A stretch of 64,000 nucleotides of DNA from Modestobacter sp. VKM Ac-2977 (GTDB taxonomy: Bacteria > Actinomycetota > Actinomycetes > Mycobacteriales > Geodermatophilaceae): assembly GCF_026968045.1 (NCBI RefSeq), contig NZ_JAPVBQ010000001.1:124001-188000 (forward strand). The letters are read 5' to 3'. The notes beneath the pieces were generated by a model, which saw nothing but the letters and a program-made list of their open reading frames with translations, did not search any database and was not told the origin of the DNA. Made by a program: the position numbers and the translations under genes. Shown here piece after piece: positions 1-8,349 of the stretch; positions within the stretch are counted from its first letter, which is position 1; every line of letters begins with the position of its first letter.

Positions 1-542
1 TCACCCCGGTGCTGTTCGCCCGGTACCCCGACGCCGCTGCCTACGCCGGGGCCGACCGGGCCGAGCTCGAGGAGGTGCTGAAGCCCACCGGCTTCTTCCG
101 GGCCAAGGCCAACTCGGTGATCGGCCTGGGGCAGGCGCTGGTCGAGCGCTTCGACGGCGAGGTGCCCGGCCGGCTGGCCGACCTGGTGACCCTGCCCGGG
201 GTCGGCCGCAAGACCGCCAACGTGGTCCTCGGCAACGCCTTCGGCGTGCCGGGCCTCACCGTCGACACCCACTTCGGCCGGCTGGTCCGCCGGTTCGGCT
301 GGACCGCGGAGGAGGACCCGGTCAAGGTCGAGGCCGAGATCGCGGAGGTCATCCCCAAGAAGGAGTGGACGATGTTCTCCCACCGGGTGATCTTCCACGG
401 CCGGCGGGTCTGTCACGCCAAGAAGCCGGCCTGCGGTGCCTGCGGTCTGGCGGCCTGGTGCCCGTCCTACGGGGTCGGCCCGCTCGACCCCGAGGCCGCG
501 GCCAAGCTGGTCAAGACCCCGGCCGCCTCGGACACCGAGTGA
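1..542 (+). CDS. nth: Endonuclease III, 5'-truncated by the window edge
   Basis: DNA N-glycosylase/AP lyase of base excision repair that removes oxidised pyrimidines. The reading frame is open to base 1 and residues upstream of the first visible GTG fit the family, so the true start lies outside the window. Counting from that GTG at 9, the helix-hairpin-helix LPGVGRKTA carries the expected catalytic Lys68, VDTH supplies Asp86, and the C-terminal 4Fe-4S cluster is complete as C-x6-C-x2-C-x5-C (Cys135, 142, 145, 151). The next gene begins inside this stop codon (GTGA). Gene order onward matches the mycobacterial nth-marP locus. Confidence 0.95.
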   Translation, partial: TPVLFARYPDAAAYAGADRAELEEVLKPTGFFRAKANSVIGLGQALVERFDGEVPGRLADLVTLPGVGRKTANVVLGNAFGVPGLTVDTHFGRLVRRFGWTAEEDPVKVEAEIAEVIPKKEWTMFSHRVIFHGRRVCHAKKPACGACGLAAWCPSYGVGPLDPEAAAKLVKTPAASDTE

Positions 543-1135
543 GCCGCGCACTGCGCTCCCTCGGCGCACTCGGCCTGCTGGTGGGCGTGCTCACCGGGTG
601 CACGTCCGAGGACGCCGCGACCGAGGAGACCGTCGCGTCCCCGGCCGGCAGCGACGTGGGCACGGTGGAGACCGACCTCGAGCCGTGCCCGGAGCAGGCC
701 GACGTCCCGGCCGCCGACAGCGACCTGCCGGCCACCGTCTTCGACTGCTTCGGCGGCGGCACCCTCGACCTCAGCCGCGCTCCCGGCGTGCCCACGGTGC
801 TCAACCTGTGGGCCAGCTGGTGCGGCCCGTGCCGGGAGGAGCTGCCGCTGGTCCAGCAGCTCGCCGACGCCGCCGGTGACCAGGTGCGGGTGCTGGGCGT
901 GGTCTCCGTGGACCGGGTGCCCGCGGCGGCCGCCTTCGCCGACGACGCCGGGGTGACCTTCCCCAGCGCGTTCGACGCCGACGGCGAGGTGATGGCCGGC
1001 ATGGGGGTCAACAACCTCCCGTACACCCTCTTCCTGGCCGCCGACGGGTCGGTCGCCCACGTCCAGGTCGGCCCGGTGCACTCGCTGGAGGAGTTCGAGG
1101 GGCTCGTGGCCGAACACCTCGGGGTGCAGCTGTGA
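539..1135 (+). CDS. TlpA-like thioredoxin-fold lipoprotein
   Basis: A 198-residue exported thiol-disulfide protein. The GTG start overlaps the nth stop. A short signal peptide ends in the lipobox LTGC, with lipidated Cys21. The thioredoxin fold follows from about residue 70, with the active site WCGPC at 94-98 inside [13 protein letters not shown]. The cis-Pro region is NNLPYTLF. Established members of the TlpA/ResA family reduce or maintain extracytoplasmic thiols; the partner here is unknown. It corresponds in position to the thioredoxin-like gene between nth and the NUDIX gene in mycobacteria. Confidence 0.88.
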   Translation: MSRALRSLGALGLLVGVLTGCTSEDAATEETVASPAGSDVGTVETDLEPCPEQADVPAADSDLPATVFDCFGGGTLDLSRAPGVPTVLNLWASWCGPCREELPLVQQLADAAGDQVRVLGVVSVDRVPAAAAFADDAGVTFPSAFDADGEVMAGMGVNNLPYTLFLAADGSVAHVQVGPVHSLEEFEGLVAEHLGVQL

Positions 1136-1896
1136 CGGTCTCCGCCGCAGAGCTCGAGGAGCTCCCCGAGCACCTGCAGCGGCTGGTGGCCAACGCCGGG
1201 CAGCTGCCGCTGTGGCACCGGCACGGCCAGGCCTCCGACAGTGCGCGTCGCTCGGCGGTGCTCATCCTCTTCGGCGAGGGCCCGGCCGGGCCCGACGTGC
1301 TGCTGATCGAGAAGTCGGCGCACCTGCGCAGCCACGCCGGCCAGCCCGCCTTCCCCGGGGGCGGCGCCGACCCGGGCGACGACTACCCGGTGGGGACGGC
1401 GCTGCGCGAGGCCCACGAGGAGGCCGGCGTCGACCCGGCCGGCGTGCGCGTGCTGGCCACCCTGCCCGCGCTGTTCCTCGGCCCGTCGGACAACCTCGTC
1501 GTCCCGGTGCTGGGCTGGTGGGACGACCCCCGCGACGTCACCACCGGCGACCCGCGGGAGGTGGCGCGGGTGGCCCGGGTGCCGCTGAGCGAGCTGGTCG
1601 ACCCGGCGAACCGCTTCCGCGTCCGGCACCCCGCCGGCTACGTCGGCCCGGCGTTCGGGGTGGCCGACATGGTCGTCTGGGGCTTCACGGCGGCCCTGCT
1701 GGACGCCGTCCTGGAGGCCGCCGGGCTGCACCAGCCGTGGGACGACGGTGACGTGCGCCCCCTCGCCGTCCCGCCGGTGCGGCCCGGCGACGTGCCGGTG
1801 GAGCCGGTCGACTCCGACGTCGCCGACCGCGCCGCGCCGACGGTGGCCGAGGACGCCGGGCAGAGCAGCTCCGCGCGTACCGTTCCTGGGCGATGA
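1132..1896 (+). CDS. NUDIX hydrolase, CoA pyrophosphatase type
   Basis: A 254-residue NUDIX protein. Residues 59-77 carry the CoA-pyrophosphatase signature (LIEKSAHLRSHAGQPAFPGG), running into the NUDIX helix GTALREAHEEAGV ending near residue 100, whose REAHEE acidic residues bind the metal. Family members hydrolyse CoA or its derivatives to phosphopantetheine and 3',5'-ADP; substrate here is inferred from the signature only. The last 40 residues are proline- and valine-rich and look disordered. Its GTG start overlaps the previous stop and its own stop overlaps the next ATG, so four genes appear translationally coupled. Confidence 0.85.
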   Translation: MTVSAAELEELPEHLQRLVANAGQLPLWHRHGQASDSARRSAVLILFGEGPAGPDVLLIEKSAHLRSHAGQPAFPGGGADPGDDYPVGTALREAHEEAGVDPAGVRVLATLPALFLGPSDNLVVPVLGWWDDPRDVTTGDPREVARVARVPLSELVDPANRFRVRHPAGYVGPAFGVADMVVWGFTAALLDAVLEAAGLHQPWDDGDVRPLAVPPVRPGDVPVEPVDSDVADRAAPTVAEDAGQSSSARTVPGR

Positions 1897-2384
1897 CCAC
1901 GGCCCCCTCGGGCGCCGGAGGCGTACGACGCCACCGGCCCGCCCGCCCGCTGCCCGGCCCGCTGCTGGCCCTCACCCTCGCCTCGGCCCTGCTCGCGGGC
2001 TGCAGCAACTCCCAGCCGGTGCAACCGGAGGTGACCCGCGTCGCCAGCGCCGAGGCCGGGACGGTGCGCACCGCCGCCGACGGCGTCCAGGAGATCACCG
2101 TGGAGACCGGCGACGACTACGAGTTCACCCCCGACACCTTCACCGTGGCCCCCGGCGAGGTGCGGCTGACGCTGCTCAACTCGGGGGAGCAGATGACCCA
2201 CAACCTCCTGTTCACCGAGGGGGCGGGCCCGACCGAGATCACCGAGCAGATCCCGGTGCTCGGCCCAGGGCTGAGCGAGACGATCGAGTTCACCGTCACC
2301 GAGCCCGGCGAGTACCCCTTCGAGTGCAGCTTCCACGTGGCACTGGGCCAGGTCGGCACGATGACGGTGAGCTCCCCGGGATGA
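1893..2384 (+). CDS. Cupredoxin-like lipoprotein
   Basis: A 163-residue exported protein. An Arg-rich N-terminus, hydrophobic segment 20-36 and lipobox LLAGC (Cys37) predict lipid anchoring. Residues 68-160 form a cupredoxin-like beta-sandwich. Candidate type-1 copper ligands are His103 (MTHN), Cys145 and His148 (FECSFH) and Met157 (VGTM), the His...Cys-x2-His...Met order seen in plastocyanin-like proteins, so copper binding is plausible although the loop is not a textbook match. It may act in electron transfer or copper handling outside the membrane, perhaps with the thioredoxin-like lipoprotein two genes upstream. Function is inferred. Confidence 0.7.
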   Translation: MTTAPSGAGGVRRHRPARPLPGPLLALTLASALLAGCSNSQPVQPEVTRVASAEAGTVRTAADGVQEITVETGDDYEFTPDTFTVAPGEVRLTLLNSGEQMTHNLLFTEGAGPTEITEQIPVLGPGLSETIEFTVTEPGEYPFECSFHVALGQVGTMTVSSPG

Positions 2385-2431
2385 CGGTGCAGGGAACGGG
2401 CGGGCTCGCGATCGACCGGGGGCGCTGAGCG

Positions 2432-3613
2432 ATGTCCCTGGTCGACCTGACCCTCATCGTGCTCGCACTCGTCTTCGCGCTGTCCGGGTTCCGGCAGGGC
2501 CTGATCATCTCCGCCACCTCGTTCGTGGGGTTCTTCGGCGGTGCCGTGATCGGCGCCCAGCTCTCCGGCCCGATCGCCGACGACCTGGCCAACTCCTCGG
2601 TGACCCGGGTGTTCGTCGCCCTCGTCGTCGTCCTGGCCGGCGCGCTGATCGGCCAGCTGCTGGCCGGGCTGATCGGCCGAGCCGTGCGCAGGTGGGTCAC
2701 CTGGGAGCCGGCCAAGGTCGTCGACTCGGTGGCCGGGGCGGTGGTCTCCGCCCTCGCCGTCCTGCTCGTCGCGTGGATGGTGGCCATCCCGCTGGCCAGC
2801 TCCCCGTTCCCCGGCGTGGCCGGCCAGGTGCGCCAGTCGTCACTCGTCCAGGCCGTCGACCGCACCGTGCCCGACGAGGTCCGCACCCTCTACGACTCGC
2901 TGCGCGAGGCGATCGACCGGCAGGGCCTGCCCGACGTCCTGGACCCGCTGACCCCCACCCAGGCACGCGACGTCCCGGCACCGGACCAGGCGTTGCTGGC
3001 CAGCCCGGTGGTCGACCAGGTGCGGGGCTCGGTGGTGCAGATCCGGGGGATCGCGGCCTCCTGCTCCCGGCAGATCGACGGCTCCGGCTTCGTCTTCGCC
3101 GAGGACCGGGTGATGACCAACGCCCACGTGCTGGCCGGGGTCACGGATCCGAAGGTCATCGCGGAGGGTGAGTCCTACGACGCCGTCACCGTGTACGTCG
3201 ACGAGCCCACCGACGTCGCCGTGCTGGCCGTCCCCGGGCTCCCGCAGGAGCCGCTGGACTTCGCCGACGTACCCGTCGACACCGGCGCGGACGCGATCGT
3301 CATGGGCTACCCCGGCGGCGGGCCCTTCTACGTCGGACCGGCGCGGGTGCGCGACCGCGGGGACATCAGCGGCCCGGACTTCCGGGCCACCCGCACCGTG
3401 CAGCGCGACGTCTACGCCCTCTACGGGCAGGTGCGGGCGGGCAACTCCGGCGGCCCGCTGCTGGCGGCCGACGGATCGGTGCTCGGCGTGGTCTTCGCCT
3501 CGGCGATCGACGACCCCGAGACCGGCTACGCGCTGACCGCCGAGGAGGTGTCCGAGGCCGTGACGGTCGGTGGGGCGGCGGTCGCCGAGGTCGACACCGG
3601 CGCCTGCGAGTGA
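2432..3613 (+). CDS. marP: Membrane-anchored periplasmic serine protease (MarP-like)
   Basis: A 393-residue protein with an N-terminal CvpA-like domain of four membrane segments (about 5-25, 29-48, 58-82, 101-121), then a periplasmic linker and a chymotrypsin-fold protease (195-385). The triad is visible: His232 in TNAHVLAG, Asp261 in EPTDVAVL and Ser339 in AGNSGGPLL. These positions nearly coincide with Mycobacterium tuberculosis MarP (Rv3671c), known to maintain intrabacterial pH by activating a peptidoglycan hydrolase. The flanking genes also match the mycobacterial locus, which supports orthology. The ATG follows a 47-base gap after the cupredoxin gene, without a strong ribosome site. Confidence 0.9.
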   Translation: MSLVDLTLIVLALVFALSGFRQGLIISATSFVGFFGGAVIGAQLSGPIADDLANSSVTRVFVALVVVLAGALIGQLLAGLIGRAVRRWVTWEPAKVVDSVAGAVVSALAVLLVAWMVAIPLASSPFPGVAGQVRQSSLVQAVDRTVPDEVRTLYDSLREAIDRQGLPDVLDPLTPTQARDVPAPDQALLASPVVDQVRGSVVQIRGIAASCSRQIDGSGFVFAEDRVMTNAHVLAGVTDPKVIAEGESYDAVTVYVDEPTDVAVLAVPGLPQEPLDFADVPVDTGADAIVMGYPGGGPFYVGPARVRDRGDISGPDFRATRTVQRDVYALYGQVRAGNSGGPLLAADGSVLGVVFASAIDDPETGYALTAEEVSEAVTVGGAAVAEVDTGACE

Positions 3614-3618
3614 GAGTC

Positions 3619-3677
3619 GAAGGACCCCGCTGCCCCTCACCACTCGCGAGCTCGCGGCGGGACCCTGCAGCGGGGCC
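3619..3677. repeat. 59-nt dispersed palindromic element, copy A
   Basis: Starts with GAAGGACCCCGCTGCCCC and ends with GCAGCGGGGCC. The ends pair (CCCCGCTGC with GCAGCGGGG) around an internal CTCGCGAG palindrome. It matches copy B (23161-23219) at 51 of 59 bases and copy C (36790-36848, inverted) at 50 of 59. It fills the gap between the convergent marP and ephE-like genes, so it probably acts as a bidirectional terminator. Confidence 0.8.
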
Positions 3678-3688
3678 GTTCCAGTGGG

Positions 3689-4612
3689 CTACCTCGCCCA
3701 GGCGGCGATGGCGGCGGTGACCTCGTCGGGGGCCTCCTCGTGCGGGAAGTGCCCTACGCCGGGGAGCTCCCGCCACTCGTAGGCGCCGGCCACGTAGCGG
3801 CCCGACCCGCGTGCGGTCGAGGGCAGCACCGCACGGTCGAGTGCCCCGTGCAGTTGGAGGGTGGGGGCGGTGACGGGTGCGGCCATCCGCCGGGCGAAGC
3901 GCCACCCGTCCGGGCGCAGCTGCGAGCGACCGGCCCAGCGGTAGTACTCCATCGCCCCGTAGGCCGCCTGGGGGATGCGGCTGGCCGACCGGTACCGGCC
4001 GACGGCCTCGGCGAAGTCGGCCGTGTGCACCCAGGAGGGGCCGGCCCAACGGCGCATCAACTCGGCCACCGGGTCGTCGTCGGGCCGGGTCAGGCGCCGT
4101 TCGGGCAGCCGGGGGAGCTGGAAGGGCAGCGCATAGGCCAGGGCCCGCCGCTGCCGGGGGTCGGAGACCGAGCTGCGCAGCCGACGGGGGTGCGCGGCTG
4201 ACACGACGACGAGACTGCGCACGCTCCGGGGGTGCAGCGCGGCCATGGTCCAGGCGACCAGACCGCCCCAGTCGGCGCCGACGACCACCGCCTCCTCCTC
4301 GCCGAGCGCGCGCACCACTGCGGCGGCGTCGGCGGCGGCGGTCGGCAGGTCGTACCCCCGGGGCGGCTTGTCGCTGGCCCCGTAGCCCCGCAGGTCGGGG
4401 GCGACCACCCGGAGCCCGGCGGCGGCCAGCCCGGTCAGCTGGTGCCGCCAGGACCACCAGAACTGCGGGAACCCGTGCAGCAGCAGCACCAGCGGGCCGC
4501 TGCCGGCCTCGGCGGCGTGCAGCCGGACGCCGTTGGCCGAGACGTCCCGGTGCGCCCACGGCCCCGGGAGCAGGACGCTGGTGGCGTCGGGCTGCTCCTC
4601 GGGCACCGTCAC
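3689..4612 (-). CDS. Alpha/beta hydrolase, epoxide-hydrolase-like (EphE position)
   Basis: About 307 residues of alpha/beta-hydrolase fold. Oxyanion motif LLHGFPQFWWSW, nucleophile elbow VVGADWGG with an aspartate nucleophile (GADWGG, typical of epoxide hydrolases and haloalkane dehalogenases rather than esterases), and a C-terminal GVGHFPHEE that supplies the His. The lid has two Tyr (AMEYYRW region) that could activate an epoxide. M. tuberculosis ephE lies in the same place next to marP, which supports the call. No ATG start exists: GTG at 4612 is used here, GTG at 4648 is equally open, and neither has a clear ribosome site. Confidence 0.82.
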   Translation of the reverse strand: MTVPEEQPDATSVLLPGPWAHRDVSANGVRLHAAEAGSGPLVLLLHGFPQFWWSWRHQLTGLAAAGLRVVAPDLRGYGASDKPPRGYDLPTAAADAAAVVRALGEEEAVVVGADWGGLVAWTMAALHPRSVRSLVVVSAAHPRRLRSSVSDPRQRRALAYALPFQLPRLPERRLTRPDDDPVAELMRRWAGPSWVHTADFAEAVGRYRSASRIPQAAYGAMEYYRWAGRSQLRPDGWRFARRMAAPVTAPTLQLHGALDRAVLPSTARGSGRYVAGAYEWRELPGVGHFPHEEAPDEVTAAIAAWAR

Positions 4613-4692
4613 GGCCGCCGCCGGGCGTTGCTCGGCTCCGGGCGCCACACGGTCGCCGCGCCCGGTGAGGCGGCGGGCCCGCTCTCGCGGGT

Positions 4693-5223
4693 TCAGCGCA
4701 GCGGGGCGTGCGCGTCCTGGCGGACGACCTGGCCGTTCCGCACGGTCGGCAGGTCGTGGGTCCGCCGGCCGGGGGCCTCGCGACGCATCACGTCGGGGAG
4801 GTCCTGCAGCGTCTCGATGGTGCGCTCGGGCTTCTTGATCTTCTTGACCAGTCGCCAGCCCACCAGGCCGACGATCGCCGCCACCAGGACCAGCAGGGCG
4901 AACACGATGAGGAACGCCGCCCACCGGGGGAGCCAGACCGCGAGCAGTTCGGCGAGGAAGAAGAAGAAGAAGAAACCGGCGAAGGCCAGCATCACGCCGG
5001 CTGCGGCGAACGCGGCGGCGCCGGCCCCACCCCGCTTGACCGAGGTGCCGATCTCGGCCTTGGCGAGCTCGATCTCGCTGCGCACGAGGGTGGACACGTC
5101 GGCCATGGCGCTCTTGGCGAGCGTGCCGACCGAGGGCTCGGCAGGCCCGGCGGGACGACCTGCGAGCGGGGTCGCCCCGGCGGGACGACCCGCCGGCGGA
5201 GTCGTCGAGACACTGTGGGCCAC
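4693..5223 (-). CDS. Holin-X-like small membrane protein
   Basis: A 176-residue protein, GTG start chosen because GGAGG lies 8 bases upstream. After a Pro/Ala/Gly-rich N-terminus with an imperfect repeat (AGRPAG twice), an amphipathic helix contains TLVRSEIELAKAEI, then two membrane segments separated by a short loop: roughly GAAAFAAAGVMLAFAGFFFF and FLIVFALLVLVAAIVGLVGW. The C-terminus is basic and soluble. This layout fits the actinobacterial holin-X superfamily III proteins (PF07332), which are chromosomal and not known to be lytic. Six consecutive Phe codons arise from a TTC run at 4957-4975. Same position as mycobacterial Rv3669. Confidence 0.75.
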   Translation of the reverse strand: MAHSVSTTPPAGRPAGATPLAGRPAGPAEPSVGTLAKSAMADVSTLVRSEIELAKAEIGTSVKRGGAGAAAFAAAGVMLAFAGFFFFFFLAELLAVWLPRWAAFLIVFALLVLVAAIVGLVGWRLVKKIKKPERTIETLQDLPDVMRREAPGRRTHDLPTVRNGQVVRQDAHAPLR

Positions 5224-5326
5224 GGATGGCTCCTCCCTGGTCGGTGCCGATCGGACGACGCGGCACGGTGCTGTCCCGGTGATCGTGCCGCATGCGCGTT
5301 CCGGCCGCCGTCCCGGATGCCCCGAA

Positions 5327-5366
5327 GGGGTCCCCGGGGGTGCGTCGTGCACCCCCCGGGGACCCC
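5327..5366 (-). terminator. GC-rich hairpin downstream of acs
   Basis: A 17/18-base inverted repeat (GGGGTCCCCGGGGGTGC, GTCGT loop, matching arm with one bulged base). It lies between the acs stop and the next minus-strand gene, so it most likely ends acs transcription. No U-tract follows, as is common in high-GC actinobacteria. Confidence 0.6.
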
Positions 5367-5488
5367 CTCAGGTCGATCCCCGGACAGCCCCTCGCAGAGG
5401 CCCGCCGCGACCGTGCGAACGGCGAGGTCGGGCCCCGTCCAGGGGCCCGGCCCGAGCTCGCGAGGGTCGGGGAGGACGGGCTCCTTCC

Positions 5489-7456
5489 TCAGTCCTCGCT
5501 GGGGGCGGCGGGGAGCTTGGAGCTGATCAGGTCCATCACCGAGGAGTCCGTCAGGGTGCTGACGTCGCCCAGCTCCCGGTTCTCCGCGATGTCCCGGAGC
5601 AGCCGGCGCATGATCTTCCCCGAGCGGGTCTTGGGCAGCTCGGCGACGACCATGATCTGGCGCGGGCTGGCGATCGGCCCGATCTCCTTGCGGACGTGCT
5701 GGCGCAGCACCTTCACCAGGTCCTCGCCGGAGTCGACGGCGTCCCCGCGCAGGATGACGAACGCCACGATGCCCTGCCCGGTGGTGGGGTCGGTCGCGCC
5801 GACGACCGCTGCCTCGGCCACCGTCGGATGGCTGACCAGCGCGGACTCCACCTCCGTGGTGGAGATGCGGTGCCCGGAGACGTTCATGACGTCGTCGACC
5901 CGGCCGAGCAGCCAGATGTCGCCGTCCTCGTCGAGCTTGGCGCCGTCGCCGGCGAAGTAGATCCCTTGGCCGTACCGGCTCCAGTAGGTGTCCTTGTAGC
6001 GCTCGTCGTCGCCCCAGATGGTGCGCAGCATCGCCGGCCAGGGCTCGGTGAGCACCAGGTAACCGGTGGCGCCGGGCTCGATCGGCTTGCCCTCCTCGTC
6101 GACCACGCTGGCCGCGATGCCCGGGAACGGGCGCTGGGCGGAACCCGGCTTCAGGGTGGTCGTGCCCGGCAGCGGGGTGATCATGTGGCCGCCGGTCTCG
6201 GTCTGCCACCAGGTGTCCACGATCGGGCAGCGGCTGCCGCCGATGTTCTTGTGGTACCAGAGCCAGGCCTCGGGGTTGATCGGCTCACCGACCGAGCCGA
6301 GCAGTCGCAGCGAGGAGAGGTCGAAGCCGGCCGGGACGTCGTCGCCCCACTTCATGAAGGTGCGGATCGTGGTCGGGGCGGTGTACAGGATCGTGACCCC
6401 GTACTCCTGCACGATCTCCCACCAGCGGCCCCGGTGCGGGGTCTCCGGGGTGCCCTCGTACATCACCGAGGTCGCCCGGTTGGCCAGCGGCCCGTAGACG
6501 ATGTAGCTGTGCCCGGTGACCCAGCCGACGTCGGCCGCGGTCCAGAAGACGTCGGTGTCGGGCTTGAGGTCGAAGGTCGCCCAGTGGGTGTACGAGACCT
6601 GGGTGAGGTAGCCGCCCGAGGTGTGCAGGATCCCCTTGGGCTTCGCGGTCGTGCCCGAGGTGTACATGATGTAGAGCGGGTGCTCGGCGTCGAAGGCCTC
6701 CGCCTCGTGCTCGGCCGACTGACCGGCGACCAGCTCGTGCCACCAGACGTCGCGGCCCTCGGTCCACTCGACGTCGGTCTCGGTGCGCTTGACCACGAGC
6801 ACGCTGCGCACGCCCTCGGTCTTGGTCAGCGCCTCGTCGACGTTCGGCTTGAGCGGGCTGGGCGCACCCCGCCGGTACCCGCCGTCGGCGGTGATGACCA
6901 CCTTGGCGTCGGCGTCGGTGATCCGGCTGGCCAGGGCGTCGGGGGAGAAGCCGCCGAAGACCACCATGTGGACGGCGCCGATGCGGGCGCAGGCCAGCAT
7001 CGAGATCACCGCCTCCGGGATCATCGGCAGGTAGATCGCCACCCGGTCACCGGCGGTCACCCCGAGCTCGGTGAGCGCGTTCGCCGTGCGGCAGACCTCG
7101 TCCTTGAGCTGGGCGTAGGTCAGCGTGCGGGTGTCGCCGGGCTCGCCGACCCAGTGGTAGGCCACCTGGTCGCCGTGGCCGGCGTCGACGTGCCGGTCGA
7201 CGCAGTTGACCGCGACGTTGAGCTTTCCGCCGACGAACCACTTGGCGAACGGCGGGTTGCTCCAGTCCAGCGCCTGCTCCCAGGGCTCCGCCCAGTCCAG
7301 GCGGCGGGCAGCGTCCTCCCAGAAGCCGATCCGGTCGGCGGCAGCACGCTCGTGGACGTCGGGTCCGGCGTTCGCGGCCGCGGCCAGCTCGGCCGGGGGC
7401 GGGAAGCCACCCTCGGGCAGTTGGTCGGACAGGGCCTGGTCAGTCGTCTCACTCAT
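5489..7456 (-). CDS. acs: Acetyl-CoA synthetase (AMP-forming)
   Basis: Activates acetate to acetyl-CoA through acetyl-AMP. The 655 residues match the family length. The ATP-binding loop is [11 protein letters not shown] (266-275), a mild variant of [19 protein letters not shown] and [20 protein letters not shown] (hinge and ribose contacts) are intact, and the C-terminal PKTRSGK holds Lys614, the residue acetylated in characterised Acs enzymes. The ATG at 7456 is preferred because GGAGG lies 5 bases upstream; an in-frame GTG at 7462 falls within that ribosome site. It is divergent from the FhuF-like gene and has its own candidate promoter. Confidence 0.97.
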   Translation of the reverse strand: MSETTDQALSDQLPEGGFPPPAELAAAANAGPDVHERAAADRIGFWEDAARRLDWAEPWEQALDWSNPPFAKWFVGGKLNVAVNCVDRHVDAGHGDQVAYHWVGEPGDTRTLTYAQLKDEVCRTANALTELGVTAGDRVAIYLPMIPEAVISMLACARIGAVHMVVFGGFSPDALASRITDADAKVVITADGGYRRGAPSPLKPNVDEALTKTEGVRSVLVVKRTETDVEWTEGRDVWWHELVAGQSAEHEAEAFDAEHPLYIMYTSGTTAKPKGILHTSGGYLTQVSYTHWATFDLKPDTDVFWTAADVGWVTGHSYIVYGPLANRATSVMYEGTPETPHRGRWWEIVQEYGVTILYTAPTTIRTFMKWGDDVPAGFDLSSLRLLGSVGEPINPEAWLWYHKNIGGSRCPIVDTWWQTETGGHMITPLPGTTTLKPGSAQRPFPGIAASVVDEEGKPIEPGATGYLVLTEPWPAMLRTIWGDDERYKDTYWSRYGQGIYFAGDGAKLDEDGDIWLLGRVDDVMNVSGHRISTTEVESALVSHPTVAEAAVVGATDPTTGQGIVAFVILRGDAVDSGEDLVKVLRQHVRKEIGPIASPRQIMVVAELPKTRSGKIMRRLLRDIAENRELGDVSTLTDSSVMDLISSKLPAAPSED

Positions 7457-7510
7457 GCGCACCTCCGTGGTCGGGCGCCGCCTGGACTTCGCGGCGCTGC
7501 CTCAGTGCAC

Positions 7511-7540
7511 AACCTATGGCCCCGGTCACCCTGTCGTCAG
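7511..7540 (-). promoter_or_regulatory. Candidate sigma-70-type promoter of acs
   Basis: On the minus strand CTGACG (7540-7535) and TAGGTT (7516-7511) are separated by 18 bases. The -10 fits the actinobacterial TANNNT pattern. This would give a leader of about 45-50 bases before acs. Inferred from sequence only. Confidence 0.4.
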
Positions 7541-7584
7541 GTCAGTGCCGCACGCGGTCGGCACGAGGTGGGCAGACTGGGCGG

Positions 7585-8310
7585 GTGAGCGACGACGGTG
7601 CCCAGGCGCTGGTGGTGTCCCGGCTGCCCGGGGCCGCCGCCCTGGGGCTGCTCGCCCCGCCGTCGGCGGCCGTCGTCCCGGGGCCACTGCTGGCCGACCC
7701 GGGATGGACGGCGCAGCTGCTCACCACCCGCGCCGTACGGCAGCGGACCGATGACCGGCGGGTGCTGGCCACCGTGTGGTGGTACTCGCTGTCCAGCGTG
7801 CTCCTCACCCCCGTGCTGGCCGGGCTGGTGACCGGCGTGGGCCTCTCCGCACGGCTGGTGGACACCACGGTGCACGCGCTGGCCGGTGGGGTGCCGGTCG
7901 CGGCGACCACCCGTGGGGGCTCGGGCCCGGACCTGGCCGGCGACCTGCGGACGACGATCGACGCGGTCGTGGCCGCGGTGGCCGAGGCCGGCGGGACCCG
8001 GGAGCGGCCGCTGTGGGCGATCGCGACCGACTCGCTGGCCAACCGGCTGCTCGCCCTCGGCCGCGCGGTCGGCGACGTCGCCACGGTGACCGCGCTGGCG
8101 GGGCCGCTGGCCGCCGCGATCGGGGCGCCGCTGCCGGTGCCGCGCTACGTTGACGTCGGCCGGCCCGACGGCGGCGCGACCCGGTTCACCCGGCGTGCCT
8201 CCTGCTGCCTGCTCTACCGGGTGCCGCACGAGGTGCTCTGCACCTCGTGCCCGCGCCGGGACCCCGGGGAGCGTCAGGTGCTGCTCGAGGACCTGGCCGA
8301 GCGGATGTGA
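7585..8310 (+). CDS. FhuF-type (2Fe-2S) protein, probable ferric reductase
   Basis: A 241-residue protein whose C-terminus carries C-C-x10-C-x2-C (Cys207, 208, 219, 222), the unusual 2Fe-2S ligand pattern of the FhuF ferric-siderophore reductase family. The upstream part is Ala/Leu-rich and helical, lacks a signal peptide and contains VWWYSLSSVLLTPV, so it is probably cytoplasmic and membrane-associated. It may release iron from imported siderophores, which fits a genome encoding an NIS siderophore synthetase near 62-64 kb. GTG start at 7585 chosen over upstream options because it begins the conserved region and the intergenic region is needed for the acs promoter. Confidence 0.75.
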   Translation: MSDDGAQALVVSRLPGAAALGLLAPPSAAVVPGPLLADPGWTAQLLTTRAVRQRTDDRRVLATVWWYSLSSVLLTPVLAGLVTGVGLSARLVDTTVHALAGGVPVAATTRGGSGPDLAGDLRTTIDAVVAAVAEAGGTRERPLWAIATDSLANRLLALGRAVGDVATVTALAGPLAAAIGAPLPVPRYVDVGRPDGGATRFTRRASCCLLYRVPHEVLCTSCPRRDPGERQVLLEDLAERM

Positions 8311-8312
8311 CC

Positions 8313-8344
8313 GGTACGGGGGCGCCACGCGGCGCCCCCGTACC
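8313..8344. terminator. Perfect 14-bp hairpin between convergent genes
   Basis: GGTACGGGGGCGCC, a 4-base loop ACGC, then its exact reverse complement. It starts 3 bases after the FhuF-like stop and ends 6 bases before the stop of the hydrolase on the other strand, so it can serve both. Confidence 0.85.
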
Positions 8345-8349
8345 GCTGA

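Noticed and set aside
1209-1265. NUDIX box with Asp instead of the first Glu as an oddity
   Set aside because: The CoA-pyrophosphatase subgroup normally has Asp at that position, so it is not unusual.
4232-7588. 1118-residue open frame on the plus strand
   Set aside because: It is antisense to the ephE-like, holin-like and acs genes, and its long size is a by-product of high GC. Composition (Arg/Gly/Pro/Val-rich) lacks any recognisable domain.
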